Below are positions 7,520-16,493 of a DNA stretch of 64,000 bases, piece after piece; the stretch's first letter is position 1, and every line of letters begins with the position of its first letter. The position numbers and the translations under genes were made by a program. Source of the DNA: Frigidibacter sp. ROC022. GTDB taxonomy: Bacteria; Pseudomonadota; Alphaproteobacteria; Rhodobacterales; Rhodobacteraceae. The notes under the pieces were generated by a model. The model saw nothing but the letters and a program-made list of their open reading frames with translations, did not search any database and was not told where the DNA came from. The stretch spans positions 387,001-451,000 of the forward strand of contig NZ_JANQDU010000002.1 in assembly GCF_024723735.1 (NCBI RefSeq), given 5' to 3'.

Positions 7520-8842
7520 ATGAACGGACTGGACCACCTGAAGGCGGAAATCGACGCGATCCCGCGCATCTCCCGGATTGGCCGGATCGTCCGGCTGGAC
7601 CGCGGACTCGTGTCTGTAAACGGACTTTCCGACATTGCCTCGCCCGGCGATCTCGTCGAACTGGGGCCGCGCGGGTCCGCGCTGCTGGGGGAGGTGCTGG
7701 GTGTCGATGCCGCCGAAATCGCGGTGATGACCGATGTCGGCGGCGATGGGCTGACACTGGGCCAACCCGTGGTCCATCGCGGCGGCGGAGAGGTTGCGCC
7801 GGACTCATCCTGGATCGGCCGGGTGATCGATCCCTTCGGTGAGCCGCTGGACGGCCGGCCGCTGTTGCGGGGCCTGGAGCCGCTGCCGGTGCGGCGACCG
7901 CCGCCCAATGCGCATGACCGCCGCGCGATGGGACAACGGCTGGAAACCGGCCTGGCGGTATTCAACAGCTTCCTGCCGATCGCGCGCGGGCAGCGGATCG
8001 GGCTGTTCGCCGGTGCAGGAGTAGGGAAATCGACCCTGCTGGGACGGCTGACCCGCGGGATCGAGGCCGATGTGGTGGTGATCTCGCTGATCGGGGAACG
8101 GGGCCGGGAACTGCGCGAGTTCATCGACCGGATTCTCGGCCCTGCCGGCATGGAACGGACGGTTGTCGTCGCCGCGACTTCGGACCAGCCGGCCCTGGTG
8201 CGGCGGCGCTGCGGCTGGACCGCGGCGGCAGTGGCCGAGTATTTCCGGGATCAGGGCAGACAGGTGCTTCTTCTTGCCGATTCGCTGACCCGCTTTGCCG
8301 AGGCGCATCGGGAAATCGCCCTGGCCGCGGGCGAGACGGCAAGCCTGCGCGGCTATCCGCCATCGACCGCCGCGATGATTGCCGGGCTCTGCGAGCGGGC
8401 CGGGCCGGGCGAGAGATTCCACGGCGACATCACCGCGATCTTCACCGTGCTGGTCGCCGGATCGGATATGGACGAACCCGTGGCCGACATGGTGCGCGGC
8501 GTGCTCGACGGGCATGTCGTGCTGGACCGGCGAATCGCCGAGCGGGGCCGATTTCCGGCGGTCGATCTGCTGCGATCGGTCTCGCGGGCGCTGCCGGATG
8601 CCGCATCGGAAGAGGAAAACGCGCTGCTGGCCCGGGCGCGGGCGTTGCTGGGCCATTACGAAAAGGCCGAGCTGATGGTGCAGGCCGGTCTCTACACCGC
8701 CGGGTCCGACCCGGAACTGGACATTGCCATCAGGCTCTGGCCGCTGCTCGACGCCTTCCTGGCCGAATCCGAACCCGGCAGCGCGCCGGACAGTTTTGCC
8801 CGGCTGGCCGAAATCCTGCGTCTGGCCGGGGCGATCACCTGA
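7520..8842 (+). CDS. fliI: Flagellum-specific ATPase FliI
   Basis: A 440-residue ATPase of the F1-beta/FliI family that powers release and unfolding of export substrates at the flagellar base. The Walker A motif G-A-G-V-G-K-S-T is at residues 165-172; VISLIGERGRELREFIDRIL follows, and Walker B lies in VLLLADSLTRFAEAHREIAL. The C-terminal helical domain around EEENALLARARALLGHYEKA is present. It starts 83 bases from flgB in the opposite direction and is followed by hairpins, so it looks monocistronic. Confidence 0.97.
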   Translation: MNGLDHLKAEIDAIPRISRIGRIVRLDRGLVSVNGLSDIASPGDLVELGPRGSALLGEVLGVDAAEIAVMTDVGGDGLTLGQPVVHRGGGEVAPDSSWIGRVIDPFGEPLDGRPLLRGLEPLPVRRPPPNAHDRRAMGQRLETGLAVFNSFLPIARGQRIGLFAGAGVGKSTLLGRLTRGIEADVVVISLIGERGRELREFIDRILGPAGMERTVVVAATSDQPALVRRRCGWTAAAVAEYFRDQGRQVLLLADSLTRFAEAHREIALAAGETASLRGYPPSTAAMIAGLCERAGPGERFHGDITAIFTVLVAGSDMDEPVADMVRGVLDGHVVLDRRIAERGRFPAVDLLRSVSRALPDAASEEENALLARARALLGHYEKAELMVQAGLYTAGSDPELDIAIRLWPLLDAFLAESEPGSAPDSFARLAEILRLAGAIT

Positions 8843-8873
8843 GCAATCGGGGTTTCCCCGTCCGACCGGGCCT

Positions 8874-8946
8874 CGGATCGCTGCGCGATCCGATCCGTCG
8901 GGGGCCCTGCCCCCGAACCCCCGGAGTATTTGCGACCCAAAGATGC
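8874..8946. repeat. Two GC-rich hairpins followed by an intergenic repeat (copy 1)
   Basis: This lies between the convergent fliI and enoyl-CoA hydratase genes. The first hairpin has arms 8874-8880 and 8886-8892 (CGGATCG/CGATCCG, five-base loop). The second has arms 8899-8905 and 8909-8915 (CGGGGGC/GCCCCCG, three-base loop). Next comes a 24-base segment at 8923-8946, containing GTATTTGCGACCCAAAG, that is repeated exactly at 61694-61717. The hairpins lack T-runs. A role in ending or stabilising transcripts from both sides is plausible. Confidence 0.7.
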
Positions 8947-8977
8947 GGGATGCGTTCCCTGCGGCCCGGAACCGGGC

Positions 8978-9754
8978 CTATTTGTCGCGGAACTGCGGCT
9001 CGCGCTTGTCCAGGAACGCGTTCATGCCCTCGGCCTGATCCTCGGTGGCAAACAGCGAGTGGAACAGACGCCGCTCGAAGAGAATCCCTTCGCGCAGCGT
9101 CGTCTCGTAGCTGCGGTTCACCGCCTCCTTCACCGCCTTCACGGTCAGCATCGACTTCTCGGCGATCTTCTCGGCGATGCCGACCGCTTCCTTGACCAGA
9201 TCCTTGGCCGGGAACACCCGGCTGACGAGACCGGAGCGTTCCGCCTCGGCCGCATCCATCATCCGCCCGGTCAGATGCATGTCCATCGATTTGGACTTGC
9301 CGACGAAGCGGGTCAGGCGCTGGCTGCCGCCCATCCCGGCGATGACTCCCAGATTGATCTCGGGCTGGCCGAACTTGGCGGTGTCGGAGCAGACGATGAA
9401 ATCGCACATCATCGCCAGTTCGCAGCCACCGCCCAGGGCATAGCCGGAGACGGCCGCGATGATCGGCTTGCGGATCCGCTGGAACGCCTCGGCCGGGGCG
9501 CCGAAGTGATCCTCGCCGAACATGTCGACAAAACCCTTGCCGGCCATCTCGCGGATGTCGGCCCCGGCGGCGAAGGCCTTGTCCGATCCGGTGATGACCA
9601 TGGCACGCAGCTTGTCGTTCCGATCGGCCTCGGCCAGCGCCTCGGCCAGTTCGCCCAGCAATTCCGAGTTCAGCGCATTCAGCGCATCCGGGCGATTGAG
9701 CCGGATCAGGCAGACCGATCCCTGAGTTTCGACGATCAGAGTCTTGTAGGCCAT
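8978..9754 (-). CDS. Enoyl-CoA hydratase (crotonase family)
   Basis: A 258-residue crotonase-fold protein that should hydrate trans-2-enoyl-CoA to 3-hydroxyacyl-CoA in fatty-acid or short-chain acid breakdown. I chose the ATG at 9754 because the protein then begins [12 protein letters not shown], as in the family. The oxyanion-hole segment [11 protein letters not shown] is at residues 61-71 and [12 protein letters not shown] at 104-115. Both catalytic glutamates of true hydratases are present, E112 (GGGCEL) and E132 (QPEINLG). C-terminal [14 protein letters not shown] is the usual ending. It is separated from mutM by about 70 bases and read in the same direction. Confidence 0.93.
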   Translation of the reverse strand: MAYKTLIVETQGSVCLIRLNRPDALNALNSELLGELAEALAEADRNDKLRAMVITGSDKAFAAGADIREMAGKGFVDMFGEDHFGAPAEAFQRIRKPIIAAVSGYALGGGCELAMMCDFIVCSDTAKFGQPEINLGVIAGMGGSQRLTRFVGKSKSMDMHLTGRMMDAAEAERSGLVSRVFPAKDLVKEAVGIAEKIAEKSMLTVKAVKEAVNRSYETTLREGILFERRLFHSLFATEDQAEGMNAFLDKREPQFRDK

Positions 9755-9826
9755 GAGTCCGTCCTGTGGGTGCTTGGCAGGCTTCAACTGGGGCCGAGAC
9801 TTAGCACCAACGATCCGGGGGGCAAA

Positions 9827-10678
9827 CTATCTTTGGCAATCGGCACAATAGAACGAGGCCCGCCCCGATTGCACGATCCGCCGGATCACCCCCGCGCAGC
9901 CCGGGGTCGGGCAGGGCGCGCCGGCACGGTCGTAGACCCGGAAGGCATGCTGGAAATAGCCCAGTTCGCCGCTGGTCTGGCGGTGGTCACGCAGGCTGGA
10001 CCCGCCGGCCTCTATGGCCTCGCCCAGCACCTCGCGAATCGCCGGAACCAGGCGGGCGACCCGTGCTGCGGCAATACGTCCGGCCAGCCGGGTGGGCGAA
10101 ATGCCGGTGCGGTGCAGCACTTCCGAGACATAGATGTTCCCAAGCCCCGCGACGATTCGCTGATCCAGCAGCGCCGACTTGACCGGCATCCTGCGGCCCT
10201 TCAGCCGTGCGACCAGATAGGCCTCGTGAAAACCGTTGCCCAGCGGTTCGGGGCCCAGATCCTTCAGCAGCCAGTGCGATTCGGCGGTCTCGGTCGGCAT
10301 CAGGTCCATGGCACCGAAGCGGCGGGCATCGTTGAAGGTGACCCGGGCGCCGTTGTCCATGTCGAACACCACATGGTCATGCTTCCCCGGCGCCGGATGG
10401 GCATGGTGGAATGCCCCGATCCGCATCCCCGAAACCAGCATCCGCCCCGACATGCCGAGGTGAATCAGCAGGGTCTCGGCCGAATCGAGCTCCAGCAGCA
10501 GGTATTTCGACCGCCGTCCCAGCCGCAGCACCCGGCGCCCGGTCAGCCTTTCGGCCATCCGCTCGGGCAGCGGCCAGCGCAGATCGGGGCGGTTCACCCC
10601 GGCACGCGCGATGACCGCGCCTTCCATCGCCGGGATCAGGCCACGGCGTACGGTTTCGACCTCGGGCAGTTCCGGCAT
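9827..10678 (-). CDS. mutM: Formamidopyrimidine-DNA glycosylase MutM (Fpg)
   Basis: This 283-residue base-excision repair enzyme removes 8-oxoguanine and formamidopyrimidines and cuts the abasic site. The start at 10678 gives the invariant [14 protein letters not shown]; Pro2 is the catalytic nucleophile after Met removal and Glu3 the acid. Lys58 ([10 protein letters not shown]) contacts DNA. The C-terminal zinc finger uses C256, C261, C278 and C281; the first pair is spaced CPTPGC, not the classical C-x2-[18 protein letters not shown] forms the helix-two-turn-helix region. The gene is divergent from ubiE, a common alphaproteobacterial pairing. Confidence 0.96.
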   Translation of the reverse strand: MPELPEVETVRRGLIPAMEGAVIARAGVNRPDLRWPLPERMAERLTGRRVLRLGRRSKYLLLELDSAETLLIHLGMSGRMLVSGMRIGAFHHAHPAPGKHDHVVFDMDNGARVTFNDARRFGAMDLMPTETAESHWLLKDLGPEPLGNGFHEAYLVARLKGRRMPVKSALLDQRIVAGLGNIYVSEVLHRTGISPTRLAGRIAAARVARLVPAIREVLGEAIEAGGSSLRDHRQTSGELGYFQHAFRVYDRAGAPCPTPGCAGVIRRIVQSGRASFYCADCQR

Positions 10679-10829
10679 GTTCGTTCTGGCTCCGGTCTTG
10701 GCGACCCGTCCCAGATGCCCGAGCCGGGGCCTCTGGCGCAAGGGCTGCCGGGGCACCGCGGCAATTCCCGGTTTGTCACTGGCGACACAAGCCTATATCG
10801 GGTTGGTGCGTAAATCCGACGGACCCGCC

Positions 10830-11582
10830 ATGACCGACCCCAGCGACAAGACCACCCATTTCGGCAACCGCGAAGTGCCCGAGTCCGAAAAGGCCGGGCT
10901 GGTGCATGGCGTGTTCTCCTCGGTCGCCGGGCGCTATGATCTGATGAACGACCTGATGTCGGGCGGCATCCACCGGCTGTGGAAGGACGCGATGATGGAC
11001 TGGCTGGCGCCCCGGCCCAGCCAGAGATTGCTGGACGTGGCGGGCGGCACCGGGGACATCGCCTTCCGGTTTCTCAAGCGGGCCAGGGGCGGCAGCGCCG
11101 TGGTCTGCGACATGACCGAGGCGATGCTGGTGGAAGGCCGCAAGCGGGCCGAGGCGGCGCGGCTGGCCGACAGCCTCGACTGGGTGGTGGGCGACGCGAT
11201 GTCCCTGCCCTTCCCGGACCGCTCCTTCGACGTCTACACGATCAGCTTCGGCATCCGGAACGTCACCAGAATCGCCGACGCGCTTTCCGAAGCCTTCCGG
11301 GTGCTGCGCCCCGGCGGGCGGCTGATGGTGCTGGAGTTCAGCCAGCTTCCGGTGCCGGGGATGCAGTGGCTCTATGACCGCTACAGCTACAATGTCATCC
11401 CGACGATGGGCAAAGTGGTGACCGGCGACCGCGACAGCTATCAGTATCTGGTCGAATCGATCCGCAAGTTCCCGGATCAGGAGAGCTTTGCCGCGATGAT
11501 CCGCGCCGCCGGCTTCGAACAGGTATCCTACCGCAACCTGACGATGGGCGTCGCCGCGCTGCATTCGGGCTGGAAGATCTGA
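10830..11582 (+). CDS. ubiE: Ubiquinone/menaquinone biosynthesis C-methyltransferase UbiE
   Basis: A 250-residue class I methyltransferase that C-methylates the 2-polyprenyl-methoxybenzoquinol ring in ubiquinone synthesis. The start at 10830 gives [20 protein letters not shown], close to the family N-terminus. The SAM-binding motif [16 protein letters not shown] is at about residues 66-81, and [20 protein letters not shown] and [14 protein letters not shown] follow. The C-terminal [17 protein letters not shown] is diagnostic of UbiE. One base separates it from ubiB, so the two form an operon. Confidence 0.97.
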   Translation: MTDPSDKTTHFGNREVPESEKAGLVHGVFSSVAGRYDLMNDLMSGGIHRLWKDAMMDWLAPRPSQRLLDVAGGTGDIAFRFLKRARGGSAVVCDMTEAMLVEGRKRAEAARLADSLDWVVGDAMSLPFPDRSFDVYTISFGIRNVTRIADALSEAFRVLRPGGRLMVLEFSQLPVPGMQWLYDRYSYNVIPTMGKVVTGDRDSYQYLVESIRKFPDQESFAAMIRAAGFEQVSYRNLTMGVAALHSGWKI

Positions 11583-11583
11583 G

Positions 11584-13113
11584 ATGCGCGGTCCGCACAA
11601 CATCTGGCGGCTGATCGTCACCGGCGCGACCCTGGAGCGCACCGGCGCCATGAAGGTGGTTCTGGATGCGATGGAGGCGCCGGCGCCGCTGCGCATCTTC
11701 GCCCGCATCCTGGGCTGGCCCTTCGCCTGGCTGGGCGAAAAGGGTGATCCCGCCCTGCCCCCGGCGCCCCGGGCCCTGACCGCCCTGGGGCCGGCCTATA
11801 TCAAGTTCGGCCAGATCCTCTCGACCCGGCCCGACCTGGTCGGCGCCGAACTGGCCGGACAGTTGATGGTTCTGCAGGACCGCCTGGCACCTTTCGACAT
11901 CGAAACCGCCAAGGCCACGGTGGAGGAAGAGCTCGGAAGCCCTGTGGAGACCCTGTTTTCCGAGTTTTCCGCCCCGATCGCCGCCGCGTCGATCGCGCAG
12001 GTGCACCGCGCGAGACTGGCCGAGAGCGGCGACGAGGTGGCGGTCAAGGTGTTGCGCCCGAAGATCGAGCGGGCCTTCCGCCGCGACCTGGACGCCTTCT
12101 ATTTCGCCGCTTCGGTAATCGAGTTTCTTTCGCCCGCCTCGCGCCGCCTGCATCCGCATGACGTGGTCGAGCATTTCGAGGGCATTGTCCGGGGCGAGCT
12201 GGACCTGCGCCTGGAGGCCTCGGCCGCCAGCGAATTCGCCGCCAATACCGCCGCCGATGCCGGGCTGATCGTGCCGGAAGTGCGCTGGCACATGTCGGGG
12301 CGTCGGGTGATGACCCTGGACTGGGCCGAGGGGATTCCGATCTCGGATCTCGATGCACTTGATGCCGCCGGGCACGACCGGGTGAAACTCGCCGAAGAAG
12401 TGCTGCAACTGTTCCTCAGCCATGCGCTGCGCGACGGCTACTTTCATGCCGACATGCATCAGGGCAATCTGAAGGTTGCCCCGGATGGCAGGATCATCGC
12501 GCTCGATTTCGGGATCATGGGCCGGATCGACGATTACACGCGGCGCACCTATGCCGAGATCCTCTTCGGCTTCATGCGCCGCGATTACCGCCGCATCGCA
12601 GAAGTGCATTTCGAAGCCGGATATGTCCCTGCCGACCGCGACGTGGACGACTTCGCCCGCGCCCTGCGCGCCGTGGGAGAGCCGATCTTCGGCATGGATG
12701 CGACCCATATCTCGATGGGCCGGCTGCTGACCTACCTGTTCGAGGTGACCGAGCGTTTCGGCATGGAAACGCGAACCGAGTTGATCCTGCTGCAACGGAC
12801 CATGGTGGTGGTCGAAGGCGTGGCGCGGTCGCTGGACCCGCATATCAACATCTGGCAGGCGGCCAGACCGGTGGTCGAGGGGTATATTCGCAAGAATGTC
12901 GGCCCCTTGGCGGTGATGGCAGATGTCGCGCGCACCGTGCGGGTGCTGTCGCGCTTCGGGCCCAGGCTGCCGCAACTGGTCGAGGAACGCCTGCTGCGCC
13001 CGCCACCGCCACCTCCTGCGCCCGCGGGCTGGTCCGGTTGGTCGGTGCTGGCCGTGTCACTGATCTCGGGCCTTCTGGTGGCGGTTGTCCTGCTGGGGCT
13101 GGATTTCCTCTGA
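11584..13113 (+). CDS. ubiB: Ubiquinone biosynthesis kinase-like protein UbiB
   Basis: A 509-residue ABC1/ADCK-family atypical kinase needed for ubiquinone synthesis. The KxGQ motif is K74-F-G-Q77 within YIKFGQILSTRPD, and the Ala-rich loop is in PIAAASIAQVH. Catalytic loop HADMHQGNL and metal-binding ALDFGIMG are present. A C-terminal membrane segment (SVLAVSLISGLLVAVVLLGL) follows a proline run. In many relatives coaBC comes next; here ubiB instead meets the flagellar gene flgD tail to tail, 25 bases apart. Confidence 0.96.
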   Translation: MRGPHNIWRLIVTGATLERTGAMKVVLDAMEAPAPLRIFARILGWPFAWLGEKGDPALPPAPRALTALGPAYIKFGQILSTRPDLVGAELAGQLMVLQDRLAPFDIETAKATVEEELGSPVETLFSEFSAPIAAASIAQVHRARLAESGDEVAVKVLRPKIERAFRRDLDAFYFAASVIEFLSPASRRLHPHDVVEHFEGIVRGELDLRLEASAASEFAANTAADAGLIVPEVRWHMSGRRVMTLDWAEGIPISDLDALDAAGHDRVKLAEEVLQLFLSHALRDGYFHADMHQGNLKVAPDGRIIALDFGIMGRIDDYTRRTYAEILFGFMRRDYRRIAEVHFEAGYVPADRDVDDFARALRAVGEPIFGMDATHISMGRLLTYLFEVTERFGMETRTELILLQRTMVVVEGVARSLDPHINIWQAARPVVEGYIRKNVGPLAVMADVARTVRVLSRFGPRLPQLVEERLLRPPPPPPAPAGWSGWSVLAVSLISGLLVAVVLLGLDFL

Positions 13114-13138
13114 CCCGGCGCCGCGAAGATGGCGGCGA

Positions 13139-13789
13139 TCAGGACGGGCTGCGCAGGCCCAGCACGGTGCTGGCGGCGACCCTGGCGCCCGAATCCAGGA
13201 TCAACACGAGCTCGCCGGCCTCGGTCCGCGCCTCGGTCACCCGGGCATAGCTTGCCACCGGGTCGGTGCCGGACAGCTTGCCATCGGTGAAGCTCTCGAC
13301 CGAGAAGCTGTAGACCCCGTTGCCCAGCGGCGTGCCCCCGGCGTCGGTGCCGGCCCAGGTCACGGCATCGGCGGTGACGGGAATCGCCAGGCGCTGCACC
13401 TCCTCGCCCCCGGAATCGCGGACGACGAGCTGTGCCGAGTCGGCCTCGGGCCTCGGGGTCGGCGCCAGTTCGACCGGGCTGCCGGAGAAGGCGACCGGCG
13501 CCGTCGTCCGCGCCTCCATCCCGACCCATCCGGCCAGCTGCGACATGCCCATCAGCTCCACCTGGGCGGCCAGCAGGTCATTGGTGCGGACCTGCTGCTC
13601 GACCCCCGAAAAGGTTGCCAGCTGCACGGCAAAATCGCTCGAGTCGAGCGGGTTCAGCGGATCCTGGTTCTGCATCTGCGTGGTCATCATCCGCAGGAAG
13701 GTGTTGAAATCGGACGACAATGTATCGGCCGGGTCGCGGGCCTGTTGGGTGGTCAGCCGGGATTGCGGGGCGGTCTGGATGATGTCCAT
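13139..13789 (-). CDS. flgD: Flagellar hook assembly (capping) protein FlgD
   Basis: A 216-residue protein forming the temporary cap needed for hook polymerisation. The ATG at 13789 is preceded by AGGA and preferred over an upstream TTG. The N-terminal FlgD signature is clear: FNTFLRMMTTQMQNQDPLNP, then LDSSDFAVQLATFSGVEQQV. The C-terminal part has the FlgD beta-rich hook-capping region (AVTWAGTDAGGTPLGNGVYS). It lies just downstream of fliK, the hook-length ruler. Confidence 0.95.
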   Translation of the reverse strand: MDIIQTAPQSRLTTQQARDPADTLSSDFNTFLRMMTTQMQNQDPLNPLDSSDFAVQLATFSGVEQQVRTNDLLAAQVELMGMSQLAGWVGMEARTTAPVAFSGSPVELAPTPRPEADSAQLVVRDSGGEEVQRLAIPVTADAVTWAGTDAGGTPLGNGVYSFSVESFTDGKLSGTDPVASYARVTEARTEAGELVLILDSGARVAASTVLGLRSPS

Positions 13790-13812
13790 GGCGGGGTCCT
13801 TCCGAACGGGGG

Positions 13813-15552
13813 TCAAAGCCGGATGTCGAGCCCCGGACCGGGATTGGTCCGGGACGGCGGGGCGGGCGGGTCCGGCGTTCCGGGCAGGGTCTCCCGCCCC
13901 TCGCCGATGCCCTGCGGTGACGAAACAGGGCGGTCGCGCTGCGATTGCGACGGCGACCCGCCAAAGGAGAAACTCACCGAGCCATGGCCCAGCCCGCGCA
14001 GGTCACGGTCCAGATCCCCCATATGACGGCGGATGAGATCGGCCGTCTCCGCCCGTTCGGCCGAAACCTCGACCCGCAGGCCCTGGGGATCGTGATGCAG
14101 CGAGAGCCGGACCCTGCCCAGCTCCTCCGGGGACAGGCTGATGTCGATTGCATCCCTGCGATGCCCGGCGTGAACCGCTTCGGCCAGTTGCCGATGCACG
14201 GGCGCGAAAGCGGCCGCCTGCGCTGCGGGAAGGCTCGACGGCTTGGGCCGGACCGGCGCCGGCGAATCGGAGAGGGCCGCGTTTTCGGGTCCCGAGGCAG
14301 TTGCCTGCAAGGAGGCCGGTTGCACCGCCGAAAGGATCGGGTCCAGACTCGGGTGTGGCCCGGGCGCGGGCAGCTTTGCCGGCTCCGGTTCCCGCCGGAA
14401 CGGGTCGATCTTCGGCTCGGCGCTGGCCGCCTCTAGTTTGGTTCCCTCCCGCACCGGATCGCCGCTGACAGGGGAAGATCCGGGAACGGATCCCATCGGT
14501 GGCGGGCCCGATCGAACCGGCGCCGTGCCATCCGGTGCCATGGCCAGGGGTGGCGCAGGGGCAGGGCGTGCCTTGCCCCGCGGGTCCTCGGCCCCGCGGC
14601 CCGGGCTGTCCGCAGGCACTTGCTCCCGGGAAGGGGGGACGAAGGGCAACTTGATCCCGCCGGTCACGGCCGGCGAGGGCTGCGGCGTGCCATGTCCATC
14701 GGTGTTTGCGCGAGCATCGAGCGGATGCCTCTTTGCGGCGCGGGAAGAAACACGGATGTTCATCGTCACCTCCGGCAACGAGGCTGTGCCGCGCGGGGTC
14801 GGGGCCCGCTGTTCGGGAGCCGGAGCTTCCGACAGGGACTTGTCCGGATGGCCGGGGTTTGCCGCGGCGGTCGCCGGGCCTGATCCCCCCGCAACGATGG
14901 TTCGACCATGCGATGCCGTGTCGCTGCCTGCCGCCGAAGGCGCACGCAGGGATGCCGGCGGGGTGGCGTTTGCCGGCGGCAGGTCCGGGGTTTCCCCGGA
15001 TCGGCCCGGCGGGCTGATCAGCGGCAAGACATCTGCCCGGTTTGCAGGCCGGTCCGGAGACGCATCCGGGGTGAACCGGGCCGGCGCACCCGGGCCGGCG
15101 AGACCGAGATCGGTCGCCCTATCCGAATTTGGTTCGCGGCTGACCAGCGGACTCGCGGCGAGCAAGGCGCCTTGCGGCGGGTGAACCGCGACGATCACCT
15201 GCGGGGTCGGGTCCGCGACCGGGTCAGCGTCCGGGCCCCGATCCTGATCCGGCCTCCTGCCGCCGCGCGGAGCCTGCGGCCCCGAGTCACCGGGCACCGA
15301 GTCGCCGGGCGAACCCGCTCCGGCCAACACCGGGTATCGGCCGGCCGGGACGTCCCGACGGCCCGACCCTTGCAGGGACGGCTCGCCGACACGCCCGGCA
15401 GCATCCGGTTCGGGCTCGCCCCCGGACAGGCAGGCCACCAGGCGATCAAAGGACTCCGCGCCCCGGGACAGGCTGGCCTCGGCCCGGCTGGGCGCGGGAC
15501 CAGCGGCAGCTTGGGGGGCACAGGCCCCGGTGGCGCGGTCTGACATCATCAT
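13813..15552 (-). CDS. fliK: Flagellar hook-length control protein FliK
   Basis: A 579-residue protein with a long Pro/Ala/Gly-rich, low-complexity N-terminal part (residues 1-450) and a C-terminal Flg_hook domain. The latter shows IDISLSPEELGRVRLSLHHD, then LRVEVSAERAETADLIRRHM and DLDRDLRGLGHGSVSFSF. FliK acts as the hook-length ruler and triggers the FlhB switch. The disordered N-terminal part is poorly conserved in the family, so only the C-terminus supports the call. It starts with three ATGs in a row; the start could be any of them. It lies upstream of flgD in the same operon. Confidence 0.88.
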   Translation of the reverse strand: MMMSDRATGACAPQAAAGPAPSRAEASLSRGAESFDRLVACLSGGEPEPDAAGRVGEPSLQGSGRRDVPAGRYPVLAGAGSPGDSVPGDSGPQAPRGGRRPDQDRGPDADPVADPTPQVIVAVHPPQGALLAASPLVSREPNSDRATDLGLAGPGAPARFTPDASPDRPANRADVLPLISPPGRSGETPDLPPANATPPASLRAPSAAGSDTASHGRTIVAGGSGPATAAANPGHPDKSLSEAPAPEQRAPTPRGTASLPEVTMNIRVSSRAAKRHPLDARANTDGHGTPQPSPAVTGGIKLPFVPPSREQVPADSPGRGAEDPRGKARPAPAPPLAMAPDGTAPVRSGPPPMGSVPGSSPVSGDPVREGTKLEAASAEPKIDPFRREPEPAKLPAPGPHPSLDPILSAVQPASLQATASGPENAALSDSPAPVRPKPSSLPAAQAAAFAPVHRQLAEAVHAGHRRDAIDISLSPEELGRVRLSLHHDPQGLRVEVSAERAETADLIRRHMGDLDRDLRGLGHGSVSFSFGGSPSQSQRDRPVSSPQGIGEGRETLPGTPDPPAPPSRTNPGPGLDIRL

Positions 15553-15600
15553 GGCGGCCCGGGATTCTCCCTTCGGTTCCGCCTTTTTCGCAGCAGGTCC

Positions 15601-15615
15601 TTACCAATCCTTTAC
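15601..15615. promoter_or_regulatory. CtrA-like box between fliK and the rod-binding gene
   Basis: TTAC-N7-TTAC sits in the 113-base divergent spacer between fliK and the flgJ-like gene. It resembles the CtrA box TTAA-N7-TTAA with the last base of each half changed. TTA triplets are rare in this GC-rich DNA, so correct N7 spacing is notable, but the match is imperfect and binding is inferred. Confidence 0.4.
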
Positions 15616-15665
15616 CGGTTTGCGGGCAGGCTTTGGAAAATCGCCCAGATTGGAAGGAGTCCAGA

Positions 15666-15965
15666 ATGGATATTGTCCCCGCTCCTGCCCCGCCGCGCGC
15701 CGGACCCGCCACGCCGCAACCGCCGCAGGCCGCCGACGACAGGGCCATGCGCGAAGCCGCCGACGCCTTCGAGGCCGCCTTCCTGGCCGAGATGCTGAAA
15801 GGCGCCGGGCTGGGCAAACCGCCCGAAGGTTTCGGCGGCGGCGCGGGAGAGGATCAGTTCGCCTCGTTCCTGCGGCAGGAACAGGCCCGCGCCATGGTCC
15901 GGGCCGGCGGCATCGGGCTGAGCGAGACCATCTACCAGGCCATGAAGGCAAAGACCGATGACTGA
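15666..15965 (+). CDS. flgJ: Flagellar rod-binding protein, FlgJ N-terminal type
   Basis: A 99-residue protein corresponding to the rod-cap half of FlgJ without the C-terminal muramidase domain. This split form is normal in alphaproteobacteria. The core is REAADAFEAAFLAEMLKGAG, then FASFLRQEQARAMVRAGGIG and LSETIYQAM. The first 28 residues are Pro-rich. The ATG at 15666 is chosen because GGAAGGAG lies about seven bases upstream. Its stop region overlaps the next gene by eight bases. It would aid rod assembly through the cell wall, with a separate lytic enzyme elsewhere. Confidence 0.85.
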   Translation: MDIVPAPAPPRAGPATPQPPQAADDRAMREAADAFEAAFLAEMLKGAGLGKPPEGFGGGAGEDQFASFLRQEQARAMVRAGGIGLSETIYQAMKAKTDD

Positions 15966-16317
15966 GCAGGAGCTTGAAGACCTGGCCATTGTCGAGGCGC
16001 TGGAAGATCTCTTCGCGCGCGAACGGCGCGGCCTGCTCGAGGGCGATCTCGAGGCCGTGGTGCGCCTGGCCGATCGGCGCGAATCCCTGCTGGCCCGGGT
16101 GCCGTCGCTGCGGATCGGCCGGCCGGTGCTGGAGCGACTGCGCAGCTCGGCGGCGCGCAATGCCGGGCTTCTGGCAGCGGCGGCGCAGGGGGTGCGGAGC
16201 GCCAGCGCCCGGGTCCGCAGCCTGATCGAAGGGCCTCCGCCGCTCAACACCTATGACATGAACGGCCAGCGCCACCAGCTGGGCGGCAAGGGCTCCGCGA
16301 CCATCCGGCGGCTGTAG
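15958..16317 (+). CDS. FlgN-like flagellar export chaperone
   Basis: A 119-residue, mostly helical acidic/basic protein (LEDLAIVEALEDLFARERRG, then LEAVVRLADRRESLLARV) with no membrane segment. It ends in a conserved-looking basic tail after TYDMNGQRHQLGGKGSATIR. Size, helical character, overlap with the rod-binding gene and position just before flagellin fit the FlgN family, the chaperone for hook-filament junction proteins FlgK and FlgL. FlgN proteins are weakly conserved, so I leave the symbol blank. Confidence 0.6.
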   Translation: MTEQELEDLAIVEALEDLFARERRGLLEGDLEAVVRLADRRESLLARVPSLRIGRPVLERLRSSAARNAGLLAAAAQGVRSASARVRSLIEGPPPLNTYDMNGQRHQLGGKGSATIRRL

Positions 16318-16359
16318 CGATGCCTTTGTCTCAAATCCGATCCATCGCCCTGTCGGCGC

Positions 16360-16374
16360 TTAGGAACTCCTTAG
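16360..16374. promoter_or_regulatory. CtrA-like box upstream of flagellin
   Basis: TTAG-N7-TTAG lies 157-171 bases before the fliC start, in the 213-base gap after the FlgN-like gene. The spacing equals that of the CtrA box TTAA-N7-TTAA, with one base changed in each half. No convincing sigma-28 or sigma-54 element is visible in the gap. If CtrA uses this box, the flagellin transcript would have an untranslated leader of roughly 120-140 bases. Confidence 0.4.
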
Positions 16375-16493
16375 GTCTTGCGCGTCAGGTTCGGCGGGCA
16401 TCCCGGTGGGGGGGTGGCGCGATGCCCGGCCGGACCGGCACCGCAGAGGTCAGAATGACGCTCGCTCAGCCGCTTACGGGCGGATCAGGAAAC

